Source: Mariprofundaceae bacterium (GTDB lineage: Bacteria; Pseudomonadota; Zetaproteobacteria; Mariprofundales; Mariprofundaceae). From it: 14,137 bases of DNA. A program made the translations under genes and the position numbers. The stretch's first letter is position 1. The number at the start of each line of letters is the position of its first letter. Below are positions 7,165-14,137 of the stretch, one piece after another. Location of the stretch: contig WSZY01000130.1 of assembly GCA_013139875.1 (NCBI GenBank), positions 1-14,137 of the forward strand, written 5' to 3'. The notes beneath the pieces are model-generated. The model did no database searches and was not told the origin of the DNA. It was given only the letters and a program-made list of their open reading frames with translations.

Positions 7165-7611
7165 TCAGCTGTTCTGGCAAGACATCAGAACAGCATTTTC
7201 ACGTGCTCCATTCTCATCTTCAGCAACATAGTAAGCTTTACGGATACCTGAATGGGCAAACCCAAGTTTGGCATACAGTGACTGTGCCGGGCGATTGGAT
7301 TCTCTCACTTCCAGAAGCAGCACGCTGCCCTGTTTCGTATCCAGAAGATGCTGACTCAACTGTTTGGCAATACCTTTTCGGCGATAGGCCGGGGCTACTG
7401 CAACCTGCATAATATGGACTTCATCCAGCACATCATGGCTTAACAGATAGCCTGCCAGAGATTCACGATCCATACAGATGAGCAGTTCATAACCGCTTTC
7501 CAATGCATCTTTCAGACCTTCGAGAGACCAGCTTTCTGGAAAGGAGTCGCAATTCAGCTGATAGACCGCAGCGAGGTCGTCTGCATCACCTTGCCTGTAG
7601 GTAAAACTCAA
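7165..7611 (-). CDS. rimI: Ribosomal protein bS18-alanine N-acetyltransferase (GNAT family)
   Basis: RimI acetylates the N-terminal alanine of ribosomal protein S18, using acetyl-CoA. The 148-residue protein is the normal length of a single GNAT domain. Its acetyl-CoA binding loop is VAVAPAYRRKGIAKQL (about 70-85), followed by LLEVRESNRPAQSLYAKLGF (about 98-117), the usual RimI signature. The start is TTG at 7609-7611; no ATG or GTG lies nearby in frame and the protein begins where relatives do. The only ribosome-site candidate, GAAGGG, lies in the last codons of the topA tail frame, 12 bases away, and the gap to that frame's stop is just 6 bases. This suggests rimI translation once depended on ribosomes finishing a full-length topA. 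Another GNAT role cannot be excluded. Confidence 0.88.
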   Translation of the reverse strand: MSFTYRQGDADDLAAVYQLNCDSFPESWSLEGLKDALESGYELLICMDRESLAGYLLSHDVLDEVHIMQVAVAPAYRRKGIAKQLSQHLLDTKQGSVLLLEVRESNRPAQSLYAKLGFAHSGIRKAYYVAEDENGARENAVLMSCQNS

Positions 7612-7617
7612 ATGCTT

Positions 7618-7968
7618 TTAAGACCCTTCAGGTGGCTCGACCTGCTCTTTCCAGTTACACGCTTCACTCGCACAGACATGCTCGGTTCCCCGGCGCTTGG
7701 TTCTCTTCTCTGTTACAAAGGGTGCGCCACATTGTGGGCAGGGTTTATCAATCGGCATGTTCCAGAGTGCCTTTTTACACTTCGGATACTGTGAGCACGA
7801 ATAGAAAATCTTGCCACGCCGGGACTTCTTCTCCAGAAATGTTCCCTTGCCACATTCCGGGCAGGGGATCTCTGTATCTTTCGGCTTCTCCAACGGCTGG
7901 ATGTTTTTACACTCAGGGTAGGCCGAACAGCCGAGAAATTTACCATATTTCCCATGCTTGATGGCCAT
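7618..7968 (-). CDS. Detached C-terminal zinc-finger segment of TopA, in the same frame after two stops
   Basis: This frame is the direct continuation of topA. It is open from 8010 to the TAA at 7618-7620, and the first possible start is the ATG at 7966-7968 (116 residues). It carries the rest of a second C4 finger plus a third (CPEC ... CSQYPKC) and fourth (CPQC ... CASEAC), ending VEPPEGS. In topA numbering the cysteines of finger two are C630, C633, C650 and C656. The ATG falls inside that finger, after its first two cysteines, and has no good ribosome site, so independent translation would give a broken finger. All twelve cysteines of fingers two to four survive. It could be the tail of a nonsense-mutated topA, reached by readthrough, or an error-affected single gene. 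It should not be taken as an independent functional gene without evidence. Confidence 0.6.
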   Translation of the reverse strand: MAIKHGKYGKFLGCSAYPECKNIQPLEKPKDTEIPCPECGKGTFLEKKSRRGKIFYSCSQYPKCKKALWNMPIDKPCPQCGAPFVTEKRTKRRGTEHVCASEACNWKEQVEPPEGS

Positions 7969-8010
7969 CGGCTTACCACATTTATCACACTTCTCATCAG
8001 AGAGCTCGGG

Positions 8011-8031
8011 CTAAGACTGCTCAGCATCTCA
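8011..8031 (-). other. Two in-frame stop codons (TGA, TAG) inside topA
   Basis: Reading topA on the minus strand, codon 616 is TGA (8029-8031). It is followed by codons for D-A-E-Q-S and then TAG (8011-8013) as codon 622, after which the frame continues P-E-L-S-D-E-K-C into the next zinc finger. No frameshift is involved: 8028 down to 7969 is exactly 20 codons. Each stop is one substitution away from a sense codon, and the surrounding acidic linker looks like normal TopA. Confidence 0.9.
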
Positions 8032-9876
8032 ATTGATTGGCTTGGAAACTTTACATTCAGGATACCCGGTGCAGGCAAGGAACTTGCCGTATTTACCAAG
8101 TTTGATGACCATTGGCTTGCCACATTCAGGGCACTTCTCATCGGTTGGTTCAGTCGGGCGAGGTTCCCCGCCTGCAACATCAACCGCTTCCTTAAATGGC
8201 CCCCAGAACTCCCGCAGCACGGGCCTCCACTCCACTTCGCCACGCGCAACAGCATCGAGCTTATCCTCTACCGAGGCTGTAAAGCTTGGGTCCATGATCT
8301 TGCTAAATGATTCCACAAGGAACTTGCTGACCCACTCTCCGACATCGGTGGGCACGAACCGTTTTCTGTCCATCTCAGCATATTTTCGTTCACGCAGGAC
8401 ATTGAGAATGGAGGCGTAGGTGGAGGGTCGCCCGATACCATGACTCTCAAGCTCTTTAACCAGTGAGGCCTCGGTAAAACGTGGCTTTGGTTCTGTAAAA
8501 TGCTGTTTTGGATTTGTCTGATCAACTGTTACAGCATCACCCGCTTTAAGCGGTGGCAACAGACGATCTCTGTCATCTTTTGCAGGCTCATCACTGCCTT
8601 CGATATAGAGCTTCCTGAAACCCGGAAAGGCCAGCACTGAGCCTGTAGCCCGAAGCGTGTGCCCCTCCGACTCAATATCAGCACTCACCTGATCCAGAAT
8701 GGCCGGTGTCATCTGCGAGGCAAGCGCGCGTTTCCAGATCAGTGTATAGAGCTTCCACTGATCCGGCTCCAGCGAAGATTTCATTGATTCAGGTGTGCGA
8801 GAGACGGCTGTTGGACGAATCGCCTCATGCGCCTCCTGCGCATTCTTGCTTTTGGTTTTAAACACCCGTGGCTTTGCGGGAAGATAATCAGCACCAAAGT
8901 GCCTGCCAATATGGTCACGAATATCATCAAGGGCTTCCGCAGCCAGCGAAACCGAGTCCGTACGCATGTAGGTAATCAGGCCAACCGGCTCGCCATCAAC
9001 TTCAATACCATCATAGAGGCGCTGGGCAACCTGCATCGCTTTACGTGCAGTAAAGCCAAGCTTTCTGGATGCCTCCATCTGTAGTGAAGAGGTGATAAAC
9101 GGTGCTGCCGGCTGCTGCTTGGCCTGTTTCTTCCGAACATCCGTCACCTTAAACAGTCCCGCTTCAACCTTTTTGGAAATGGCTTTGGCACTGACACCAT
9201 CAGTAATGGCAAATTTATCCAGCTTCTCAGACGCTATTGCGTAGAGCTGGGCATCAAACTTACCTGCTTCCACTGAGCAGTCTGTCTCAATGGTCCAGTA
9301 CTCTTTTGGTTTAAAATCACGAATAAGCTGTTCCCGGTCACAGATCAGGCGCAGAGCAACAGACTGTACACGCCCGGCCGATAGCCCGCTCCGAACCTTT
9401 CTCCACAGCAGTGGTGAGAGTGTAAAGCCAACCAGATAGTCAAGCGCACTTCTTGCCTGCTGGGCATCTACCAGCTGCATATTGATCTCAAGCGGATTCG
9501 CCATGGCATCAGCAATGGCTTTTTTTGTAATTTCGTTAAAAACAATCCGCTTTACTCTTTTCCCTTCCAGGGCACCGCGGCTCTTCAGTTCATCGGCCAC
9601 ATGCCAGGCAATCGCTTCTCCCTCACGATCCAGATCGCTGGCAAGAATAAGCTCATCCGCCCTCTTCATTGCCTTTTCAATGGCGGCGATCCGCTTCTCT
9701 TTATCATCAATCACAACATATTTAAGTGCAAAATCATGCTCTGTATCTACAGAACCATCTCTCTTCGGAAAGGCCCGGACATGTCCGTAGGAAGCCAATA
9801 CTTTATAGCCTTTTCCAAGGTATTTTTCGATGGTTTTTGACTTGGCGGGGGACTCCACCACAACAACTGCACTCAT
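8029..9876 (-). CDS. topA: DNA topoisomerase I (type IA), ending early after one zinc finger
   Basis: TopA relaxes negative supercoils by cutting one strand through a tyrosine link. As read here the protein has 615 residues. The catalytic core is complete: TOPRIM with E8 (VVESPAK) and D81, D83, E85 (ASDLDREGEA), SAGRVQSVALRL (166-177), and the active-site tyrosine Y303 in TYMRTDSVS with R305. ESHGIGRPSTYASI lies further on. One C4 finger follows (C582, C585, C602, C608). Proteobacterial TopA is usually about 750-870 residues with several fingers. Here TGA ends the frame at codon 616, and three more fingers follow in the same frame after a second stop; without the stops the protein would be 752 residues. 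The ATG overlaps the dprA stop as TGATG, implying coupled translation. The core should be active; loss of fingers may weaken DNA binding. Confidence 0.95.
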   Translation of the reverse strand: MSAVVVVESPAKSKTIEKYLGKGYKVLASYGHVRAFPKRDGSVDTEHDFALKYVVIDDKEKRIAAIEKAMKRADELILASDLDREGEAIAWHVADELKSRGALEGKRVKRIVFNEITKKAIADAMANPLEINMQLVDAQQARSALDYLVGFTLSPLLWRKVRSGLSAGRVQSVALRLICDREQLIRDFKPKEYWTIETDCSVEAGKFDAQLYAIASEKLDKFAITDGVSAKAISKKVEAGLFKVTDVRKKQAKQQPAAPFITSSLQMEASRKLGFTARKAMQVAQRLYDGIEVDGEPVGLITYMRTDSVSLAAEALDDIRDHIGRHFGADYLPAKPRVFKTKSKNAQEAHEAIRPTAVSRTPESMKSSLEPDQWKLYTLIWKRALASQMTPAILDQVSADIESEGHTLRATGSVLAFPGFRKLYIEGSDEPAKDDRDRLLPPLKAGDAVTVDQTNPKQHFTEPKPRFTEASLVKELESHGIGRPSTYASILNVLRERKYAEMDRKRFVPTDVGEWVSKFLVESFSKIMDPSFTASVEDKLDAVARGEVEWRPVLREFWGPFKEAVDVAGGEPRPTEPTDEKCPECGKPMVIKLGKYGKFLACTGYPECKVSKPIN

Positions 9877-10973
9877 CAGTTTCTGCCTCCAAGAGTATAC
9901 CGGCTACCGGGCAATCGTTCGATCACACCCTGCAGTTCGAGCGCGAGCAAGCTTGGCGAAAGTTGAGGCACGGTCAAGCCACAAACCTCTGAGAGTGCAT
10001 CAAGATGCATGATCTCCTGCTTCAGAGCATCCATAATTTTCCCCTCATCTTCATTAGCGGGAGCGTAGGATGAGTGCGAGCCCGCCCTCTCCTGCATCCA
10101 TCCAAGATGTTGCAACAGCTCCCCGGCAGAGCTTACCAGGGTTGCACCATCCCGAATCAGGCGATGGCAGCCGCTATGCGCATCATTGAGCACGGAGCCC
10201 GGCACTGCAAACACCTCTCGTCCGTAGCCTGCCGCCTGCCCTGCCGTAATCATCGAACCCGACCGCAGTGTTGCTTCAACAATGAGTGTGGCCTGAGATA
10301 GCCCTGCAATAATACGATTTCGCTGCGGGAATTGCTCAGGGCGTGCTTCTACATCCGGTAGATACTGGCTGACTACACAGCCATCTCCGGCAATCGCTTC
10401 GACCTGTCTCTTTTGTGCTTCACCTGTAACAGCGTTCAGTCCGGATCCCAGCACGGCAACTGTGCCGGCATTACCTTCCAGAGCCCCTCCATGTGCAGCA
10501 GCATCAATACCATAGGCCATGCCGCTGACAACAGTGACACCCCTCTCGGAGCAGTATTGACTCCAGCGCCGTGCAATAACCCGCCCCTCTTTGCTCGCCT
10601 TGCGTGCGCCCACGACAGAGAGCATATATGGGTTGTTCAGTACAGATACATCGCCCTGCACAAAGAGGATAAGCGGTGCATCATCACAGGCAAGCAATCG
10701 CTGGGGATAGAGCTCATCTTCCGGACAAATAAGTCCGGTATTGGAATCATGGCAAGCCTGGACAACTGCTTCGACAGCTTTCTGATCAACATTTTGAAGG
10801 GCTTTAGCCAGCCTGGAGCTGACTCCGTCACGCTGCTCCAGTTCGGCAGGAGGAGTTTGCCAGAGTGCATCGGCTGAGCCGAAAGCAGTGATAAGCTGGT
10901 GCCCGACACGCGGCCCGACACCTCGTACCAGCATCAGGCGCAGACAGGCTACAGCAGCGTCAGAGCATGGCAC
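9876..10973 (-). CDS. dprA: DNA-processing protein DprA (Smf)
   Basis: DprA binds incoming single-stranded DNA during natural transformation and loads RecA. The 365-residue protein has the full layout. An N-terminal helical region carries GVGPRVGHQL (18-27). The Rossmann-like core has VGARKAS (121-127), SGMAYGIDAAAH (150-161), FPQRNRIIAG (215-224), GSMITAGQA (239-247) and AVPG (256-259). A C-terminal winged helix spans about 320-360. The start is GTG at 10971-10973, with no clear ribosome site. The next in-frame ATG (residue 14) has none either and would cut into the helical domain, so I keep GTG. It sits 18 bp after the LysM gene and overlaps topA by one base. The dprA-topA order, with a LysM gene before it, is common in Proteobacteria. 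Its presence alone does not prove competence. Confidence 0.96.
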   Translation of the reverse strand: MPCSDAAVACLRLMLVRGVGPRVGHQLITAFGSADALWQTPPAELEQRDGVSSRLAKALQNVDQKAVEAVVQACHDSNTGLICPEDELYPQRLLACDDAPLILFVQGDVSVLNNPYMLSVVGARKASKEGRVIARRWSQYCSERGVTVVSGMAYGIDAAAHGGALEGNAGTVAVLGSGLNAVTGEAQKRQVEAIAGDGCVVSQYLPDVEARPEQFPQRNRIIAGLSQATLIVEATLRSGSMITAGQAAGYGREVFAVPGSVLNDAHSGCHRLIRDGATLVSSAGELLQHLGWMQERAGSHSSYAPANEDEGKIMDALKQEIMHLDALSEVCGLTVPQLSPSLLALELQGVIERLPGSRYTLGGRN

Positions 10974-10991
10974 CTGGAGATTAAAACAGAG

Positions 10992-12047
10992 CTAACGTCT
11001 GGCCTTGTTGCGTACCGTATCCCCGACATGGATCGATGCCGTTGATTCAACCACCAGAGCAAGCGAGAGGTCACTCTGAGGCACCAGAACCAGTAGTTCG
11101 CCAATTTTCTCCTCGGGCAGGAGCACGTCTTTACCGCTAACCCGGTCTTTAACCACACGCCCGCTCCGATGAATGGAGAGCGCAGCCCCCGGTTCAAGTC
11201 CATTATTGGCACCGAGATTGATAGCAATTACCTGATTCGCTCCGGCTTCTACAGCACCGCCCCGAATCCCGAGAACCTTGCCGGCAAGGCTTCCGGGTGG
11301 ATAGCTCGGCGTGATCCGGGTATCGATATCCCTGGCCGGTTTCAGCCGGTCTCCACGCGATAACTCCTCAAATGTCTCCAGCACTACACCGCGGTGGATA
11401 CCGTCTGTTTCAGAGTGAATTTCAATCTGACCAAGATGGGTCACCACCATGCCAAGATCCTTACCGCTATCAGGATCCTTGATGGAGTCACCTGTCGACC
11501 GGAACACATCAAACCGATCGCCAGCGAGGGCACTCTGATTCATCTTCAGGTAGAGCCGGTCACCGGCTCCGAAGTTGAGCCGGTCATCTTTGGAATCAAG
11601 AATATAGCCCACGCCCTCATAGGCCTTCGGCTGGAGAAAGCCCTGTCTGGCCAGGGCACCCAGAAACCTGCTGGTATCTATGGGTTTTTCAAGTCTCTCA
11701 GCCGGTTTGTTGATTACTTTGGGTTGAGGATGAACTTTGGTCAGCCCTCCACTTTTCTTCTGCTTCACACTGAACCAGATCTCGTTACCCGGATAAATCA
11801 GATCAGGATTGGTGATATAGAGGTTTCTCTCCCATATTTTCAACCATTTATGGGGGTTCTTAAAAAAGTAATTGGCAATATCCCACAGGGTATCACCCTT
11901 TTTTACGATATAGGGCTGTGGCAGATCAGGCTTGATATCCGCTTCACTTACTTCCTGAGAAACTGCCAGCGAGTCGGCCGTTACCTGAAGAGGCAGCATG
12001 CATGCGAACATGATGCATGCAATTGCAAGATAGTGTTGAAGTTTCAT
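10992..12047 (-). CDS. Secreted LysM-domain protein, putative peptidoglycan binding
   Basis: A 351-residue exported protein. The N-terminus is a signal peptide: a lysine, then a hydrophobic stretch to about residue 22, with likely cleavage after VTA (22-24). A LysM domain covers about 46-92 (YIVKKGDTLWDIANYFF, then NPDLIYPGNEIWF) and would bind peptidoglycan. The remaining roughly 230 residues have short beta-rich blocks (GAGDRLYLK, GDRFDVFRS, LGQIEIHSE, GEELLVLVP-like) but no catalytic motif I recognise. Similar LysM proteins sit just upstream of dprA in many Beta- and Gammaproteobacteria, and their function is poorly defined. The ATG is preceded by GGGGG five bases away. It lies 74 bp after plsY and 18 bp before dprA, apparently in the same transcript. 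It ends with TAG. Confidence 0.9.
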   Translation of the reverse strand: MKLQHYLAIACIMFACMLPLQVTADSLAVSQEVSEADIKPDLPQPYIVKKGDTLWDIANYFFKNPHKWLKIWERNLYITNPDLIYPGNEIWFSVKQKKSGGLTKVHPQPKVINKPAERLEKPIDTSRFLGALARQGFLQPKAYEGVGYILDSKDDRLNFGAGDRLYLKMNQSALAGDRFDVFRSTGDSIKDPDSGKDLGMVVTHLGQIEIHSETDGIHRGVVLETFEELSRGDRLKPARDIDTRITPSYPPGSLAGKVLGIRGGAVEAGANQVIAINLGANNGLEPGAALSIHRSGRVVKDRVSGKDVLLPEEKIGELLVLVPQSDLSLALVVESTASIHVGDTVRNKARR

Positions 12048-12121
12048 ATGAGCCCCCGATCCTAACTATCGAATTTATCAAAGCTTGGCATATCCTGAGC
12101 AAGCTCGCAACAATACCTGTG

Positions 12122-12700
12122 TCAGGAACTGCCGGTTTTGGGCTCAACCCCCGCCCAAAGACGACCAATATTGCTGTAGTGCCGTGCAGTCATCAGGCCT
12201 CCCAACAGAAGACAAGCTGCAACCGCCTCGGTTGAAGCAGCCAGTAACCAGGCAAACAGTGGCAGTACAATCCCTGCAATGATTGAGGCCAGTGAGACAT
12301 AACGGGTTAAGCGAAATACAATCAACCAGACAGCAAATGATCCAACAGCCACCCATGGTATCCACGGGATTACCACGCCGAACATGGTGGCCACACCTTT
12401 TCCTCCCTTAAACCCGAGATAGATAGGGAAAATGTGCCCAATAAAAGCTGCCAGCGCCACTGTGGCAACAAGCAACTGCTCTGAATCAAGCATGATGGCG
12501 ATAGCAACCGGAATGGCTCCTTTCAGAATATCTGCCAGTAACGTAAATGCGCCAACCTTTTTTCCCCCTGTACGCATTGCATTGGTGGCACCGATATTTC
12601 CACTGCCGTGACTGCGCGGATCTTTTCCGGTCAGCCATCGCGCAAACAGCAGGCCGAATGGAATGCTCCCTATCAGATAGGCCGTTATGGCCGCAATCAA
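12122..12700 (-). CDS. plsY: Acyl-phosphate:glycerol-3-phosphate acyltransferase (membrane)
   Basis: PlsY transfers an acyl group from acyl-phosphate to glycerol 3-phosphate, giving lysophosphatidate for phospholipids, in the inner membrane. All three conserved cytoplasmic motifs are present: SHGSGNIGATN, GFKGGKGVAT and RHYSNIGRLWAGVEPK, with several hydrophobic segments between. The frame is open upstream to a TTG at 12713-12715 (197 residues). I prefer the TTG at 12698-12700 (192 residues) because AGGGA lies exactly five bases ahead of it, while the first TTG has no ribosome site. Either fits the family length of about 200 and both start at the first membrane segment. It follows the epimerase gene by a short spacer (34 bp with this start). 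The C-terminal end EPKTGSS is slightly short but complete in motif 3. Confidence 0.95.
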   Translation of the reverse strand: MIAAITAYLIGSIPFGLLFARWLTGKDPRSHGSGNIGATNAMRTGGKKVGAFTLLADILKGAIPVAIAIMLDSEQLLVATVALAAFIGHIFPIYLGFKGGKGVATMFGVVIPWIPWVAVGSFAVWLIVFRLTRYVSLASIIAGIVLPLFAWLLAASTEAVAACLLLGGLMTARHYSNIGRLWAGVEPKTGSS

Positions 12701-12734
12701 TATTATCCCTGACAATGGAGGCTCTCAGTTATGA

Positions 12735-13685
12735 TCAGTGAAGCTGCCGATAACGGGTTCGACAACTATCCAGATGACTCTGCAGGCGTCCTGCCTGACC
12801 GTTACAGATATAGGTCGGGAGCACCTCTTCCAGAGCAGCAGGATCACCAAACCCTGCAGGAAACGGCTCTCCATCCACCACACTGTCGTGCTGCAACAGT
12901 TTTAGCTGATCCGATGTCAAAGGGGGTGTTGGCAGTAGCTGCATGAAGGCAGCCATGATTTGTGCGGCAAAATCAGGGGTCGGCAGTAGTAGTCGGTTGC
13001 GCCCCAGAGAACGCATCAGCAGCTGCATCAGCTCCATAAAACTATAACTCTTTGGCCCCGCCAACTCATAAACCTTTCCAACGGTATGCCGGTTATCAAT
13101 CGCCATTATAAAGGCGCGGGCAACATCTTCGACCCACACCGGCTGAAAACGGGTTTCTCCGGCAATAACCGGAAGCAGAGGAGAAAAACGGCTCATCGCC
13201 TTGAATTTATTAAAAAATGAGTCCCCCTCGCCAAAAATTACCGAGGGCCTGAAAATGGTCCAGGAGAGGCCTGACTGGCGGACACGTGCCTCTGCCTCGC
13301 CCTTACTGCTGGCATACCGGCCCTCCGGAATTTTTCCTGCACCCAGCGCACTCATATGCAGATACCGGGTGGCAGAACTCTTCCTGATCGCCTCAAGAAT
13401 ATTCTCTGTGCCTTTTACGTGGGCTGCATCAAAGGAGTAACGCCCCCGCTCGAACAGAAGACCAACAAGATTAATAACGTAATCACTGCCTGCAATGGCT
13501 TCATCCAGTCCCTGTCCGGTTGTTACATCGGCTTTTACCAGACTAACTCCCCCGACAAGAATATCCCGGGCCCGCTCAGGATGCCGGCATGCCACAATAA
13601 CCGTGTACCCGGCGCGCACAGCCTGGCGCACTATGACACGGCCAACAAAGCCGCTGCCACCGATGATACATACCTGCTTGGACAT
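12735..13685 (-). CDS. NAD(P)-binding epimerase-like protein, complex I NDUFA9 subfamily type
   Basis: A 316-residue atypical short-chain dehydrogenase/reductase. The nucleotide-binding loop GGSGFVGR is at 9-16, with a basic ACRHPERAR (32-40) that may favour NADP. A possible catalytic set is S112, Y124 and K128 (YASSK). FRPSVIFGEGDSF (145-157) and RFQPVWVEDVA (179-189) are typical of the group that includes mitochondrial complex I subunit NDUFA9 and many bacterial NAD-dependent epimerase-like proteins. The substrate is unknown; roles in quinone or lipid chemistry have been suggested for relatives. The ATG has AGGGGGG a few bases ahead, one of the best ribosome sites in the window. It is the first gene of the long minus-strand block and has a candidate promoter about 40-65 bp upstream. 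Confidence 0.9.
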   Translation of the reverse strand: MSKQVCIIGGSGFVGRVIVRQAVRAGYTVIVACRHPERARDILVGGVSLVKADVTTGQGLDEAIAGSDYVINLVGLLFERGRYSFDAAHVKGTENILEAIRKSSATRYLHMSALGAGKIPEGRYASSKGEAEARVRQSGLSWTIFRPSVIFGEGDSFFNKFKAMSRFSPLLPVIAGETRFQPVWVEDVARAFIMAIDNRHTVGKVYELAGPKSYSFMELMQLLMRSLGRNRLLLPTPDFAAQIMAAFMQLLPTPPLTSDQLKLLQHDSVVDGEPFPAGFGDPAALEEVLPTYICNGQAGRLQSHLDSCRTRYRQLH

Positions 13686-13723
13686 AAGACCCCCCTAACT
13701 GTTTCTGTATTGGTAAATATGCA

Positions 13724-13752
13724 ATTATGCGAAAGCTTGAGGAAAGACGCAA
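13724..13752 (-). promoter_or_regulatory. Candidate promoter for the epimerase-plsY-LysM-dprA-topA block
   Basis: On the minus strand TTGCGT (13747-13752; TTG matches) and CATAAT (13724-13729; 5 of 6 to TATAAT) are 17 bases apart. Transcription would begin near 13717, leaving a leader of about 30 bases before the epimerase ATG. This is a pattern match in the right place, with a weak -35 box. Confidence 0.4.
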
Positions 13753-14137
13753 TGTAAGCTTCATTAGAAACACTGCTCAAAGCCTGGCTTCGGAAATTAT
13801 CATCTGGCTGAACATTCAATATCTTTCCGATCAGGGTTTCAATGTTGGATGTAGATGCCAAAGGCCTATCTTCGGTAGCACTTTCATCCAAAGTGGATAT
13901 TCAGAGCCATTTTATTCAATGATCAACCGATGTGTACAGTGGAGAAAATAGCCATCGAACAGAGCCGCCTGACTTTCCCGATATATTGGACAAATCTATC
14001 ATTAAAACATCGGTTTCCCTTGCTGTGTCACATTTTTTACCTAGAGTGGCGGCGATTTTGTCAGTTGTGCATGTTTTTCCCGATGATTTTATCCATTGAT
14101 TTTTTCCACGGGTTTATGACCGCCATCCTGGGCGAAG
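13753..14137. other. Gene-poor right edge; possible edge of a neighbouring gene after 14089
   Basis: This stretch is richer in A+T than the genes and holds no frame I can support. Two short clashing open frames (about 74 residues on +, about 86 on -) lack ribosome sites and family resemblance. At the extreme right two partial frames compete. On the + strand a frame open from 13879 to the end could start at 14071, 14083 or 14116 (from 14116: M-T-A-I-L-G-E). On the minus strand the last codons would read F-A-Q-D-G-G-H-K-P-V-E-K-I-N-G before a TAA at 14089-14091. Both have coding-like codons, and too little is visible to choose. No tRNA, terminator with a T-run, or large repeat was seen. Confidence 0.4.

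Noticed and set aside
8011..8031. Genetic code reassignment (UGA or UAG as sense) to explain the topA stops.
   Set aside because: TGA ends trpB, trpA, dprA, rimI, ilvB, plsY and the epimerase, and TAG ends folC, ilvN and the LysM gene. No other gene in the window has internal stops.
7713..8255. A minus-strand frame of 180 codons, shifted by one from topA, that is open across both stops.
   Set aside because: It has no protein-family resemblance and its residues are arginine/serine-rich shadow. Using it to bridge the stops would need two compensating indels, while the topA frame is already correct on both sides.
13631..13891. An 86-codon minus-strand frame starting with TTG upstream of the epimerase.
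   Set aside because: It overlaps the epimerase start by 55 bases and covers its promoter-like sequence and ribosome site. It has no ribosome site of its own and no family resemblance. Some of its text looks protein-like, so a small gene is not wholly excluded.
13727..13951. A 74-codon plus-strand frame at the right edge.
   Set aside because: It is antisense to the promoter region, with no ribosome site and no recognisable motif.
14073..14111. Three 13-base near-repeats (pattern A/G-TTTTWYCC) as regulator binding sites.
   Set aside because: The units are low-complexity and imperfect, the spacing is not helical, and they may be part of a coding frame.

Overview
This window is an ordinary-looking stretch of a proteobacterial chromosome with about half G+C, dense housekeeping genes and short spacers. 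It has two converging gene blocks and, as far as I can see, no prophage, CRISPR array, tRNA or rRNA. The order trpB-trpA-accD-folC is typical of Beta-, Gamma- and Zetaproteobacteria. A metallo-beta-lactamase-fold gene is inserted between trpA and accD, and the dedD-cvpA-purF continuation often seen after folC is absent. I suspect an iron- or sulfur-oxidising type such as a zetaproteobacterium, but that is only an impression.

Plus strand, 1-4599: the 3' part of trpB, trpA, a class-II phosphodiesterase-like MBL protein, accD and folC. trpB/trpA and trpA/MBL overlap by ATGA, which suggests translational coupling. Between the MBL gene and accD lies a roughly 162-bp element (2324-2485). It has imperfect terminal inverted repeats and four hairpins packed end to end, and looks like a MITE or a structured leader. 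Its left end contains the MBL stop codon.

Convergent spacer, 4600-4721: several hairpins but no T-tract. It may be a dispersed repeat acting as a bidirectional terminator.

Minus strand, 13685 down to 4722: an NDUFA9-like epimerase, plsY (phospholipid synthesis), a secreted LysM protein, dprA, topA, rimI, ilvB and ilvN. The most unusual point is in topA. The frame is broken by TGA and then, 15 nt later, TAG, between its first and second C4 zinc fingers. The same frame then continues intact through three more zinc fingers, with all twelve cysteines kept, almost up to rimI. Candidate sigma70-type promoters lie upstream of the epimerase, ilvB and ilvN.

Right edge, 13686-14137: about 450 bp without a convincing gene. 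It holds the candidate promoter of the minus-strand block and, at the very end, short open frames on both strands that could be the edge of a neighbouring gene.

Together the genes cover tryptophan and branched-chain amino acid synthesis, fatty acid initiation, folate polyglutamylation, phospholipid synthesis, DNA topology and DNA uptake processing. The two observations most worth following up are the double stop in topA and the inverted-repeat element ahead of accD.
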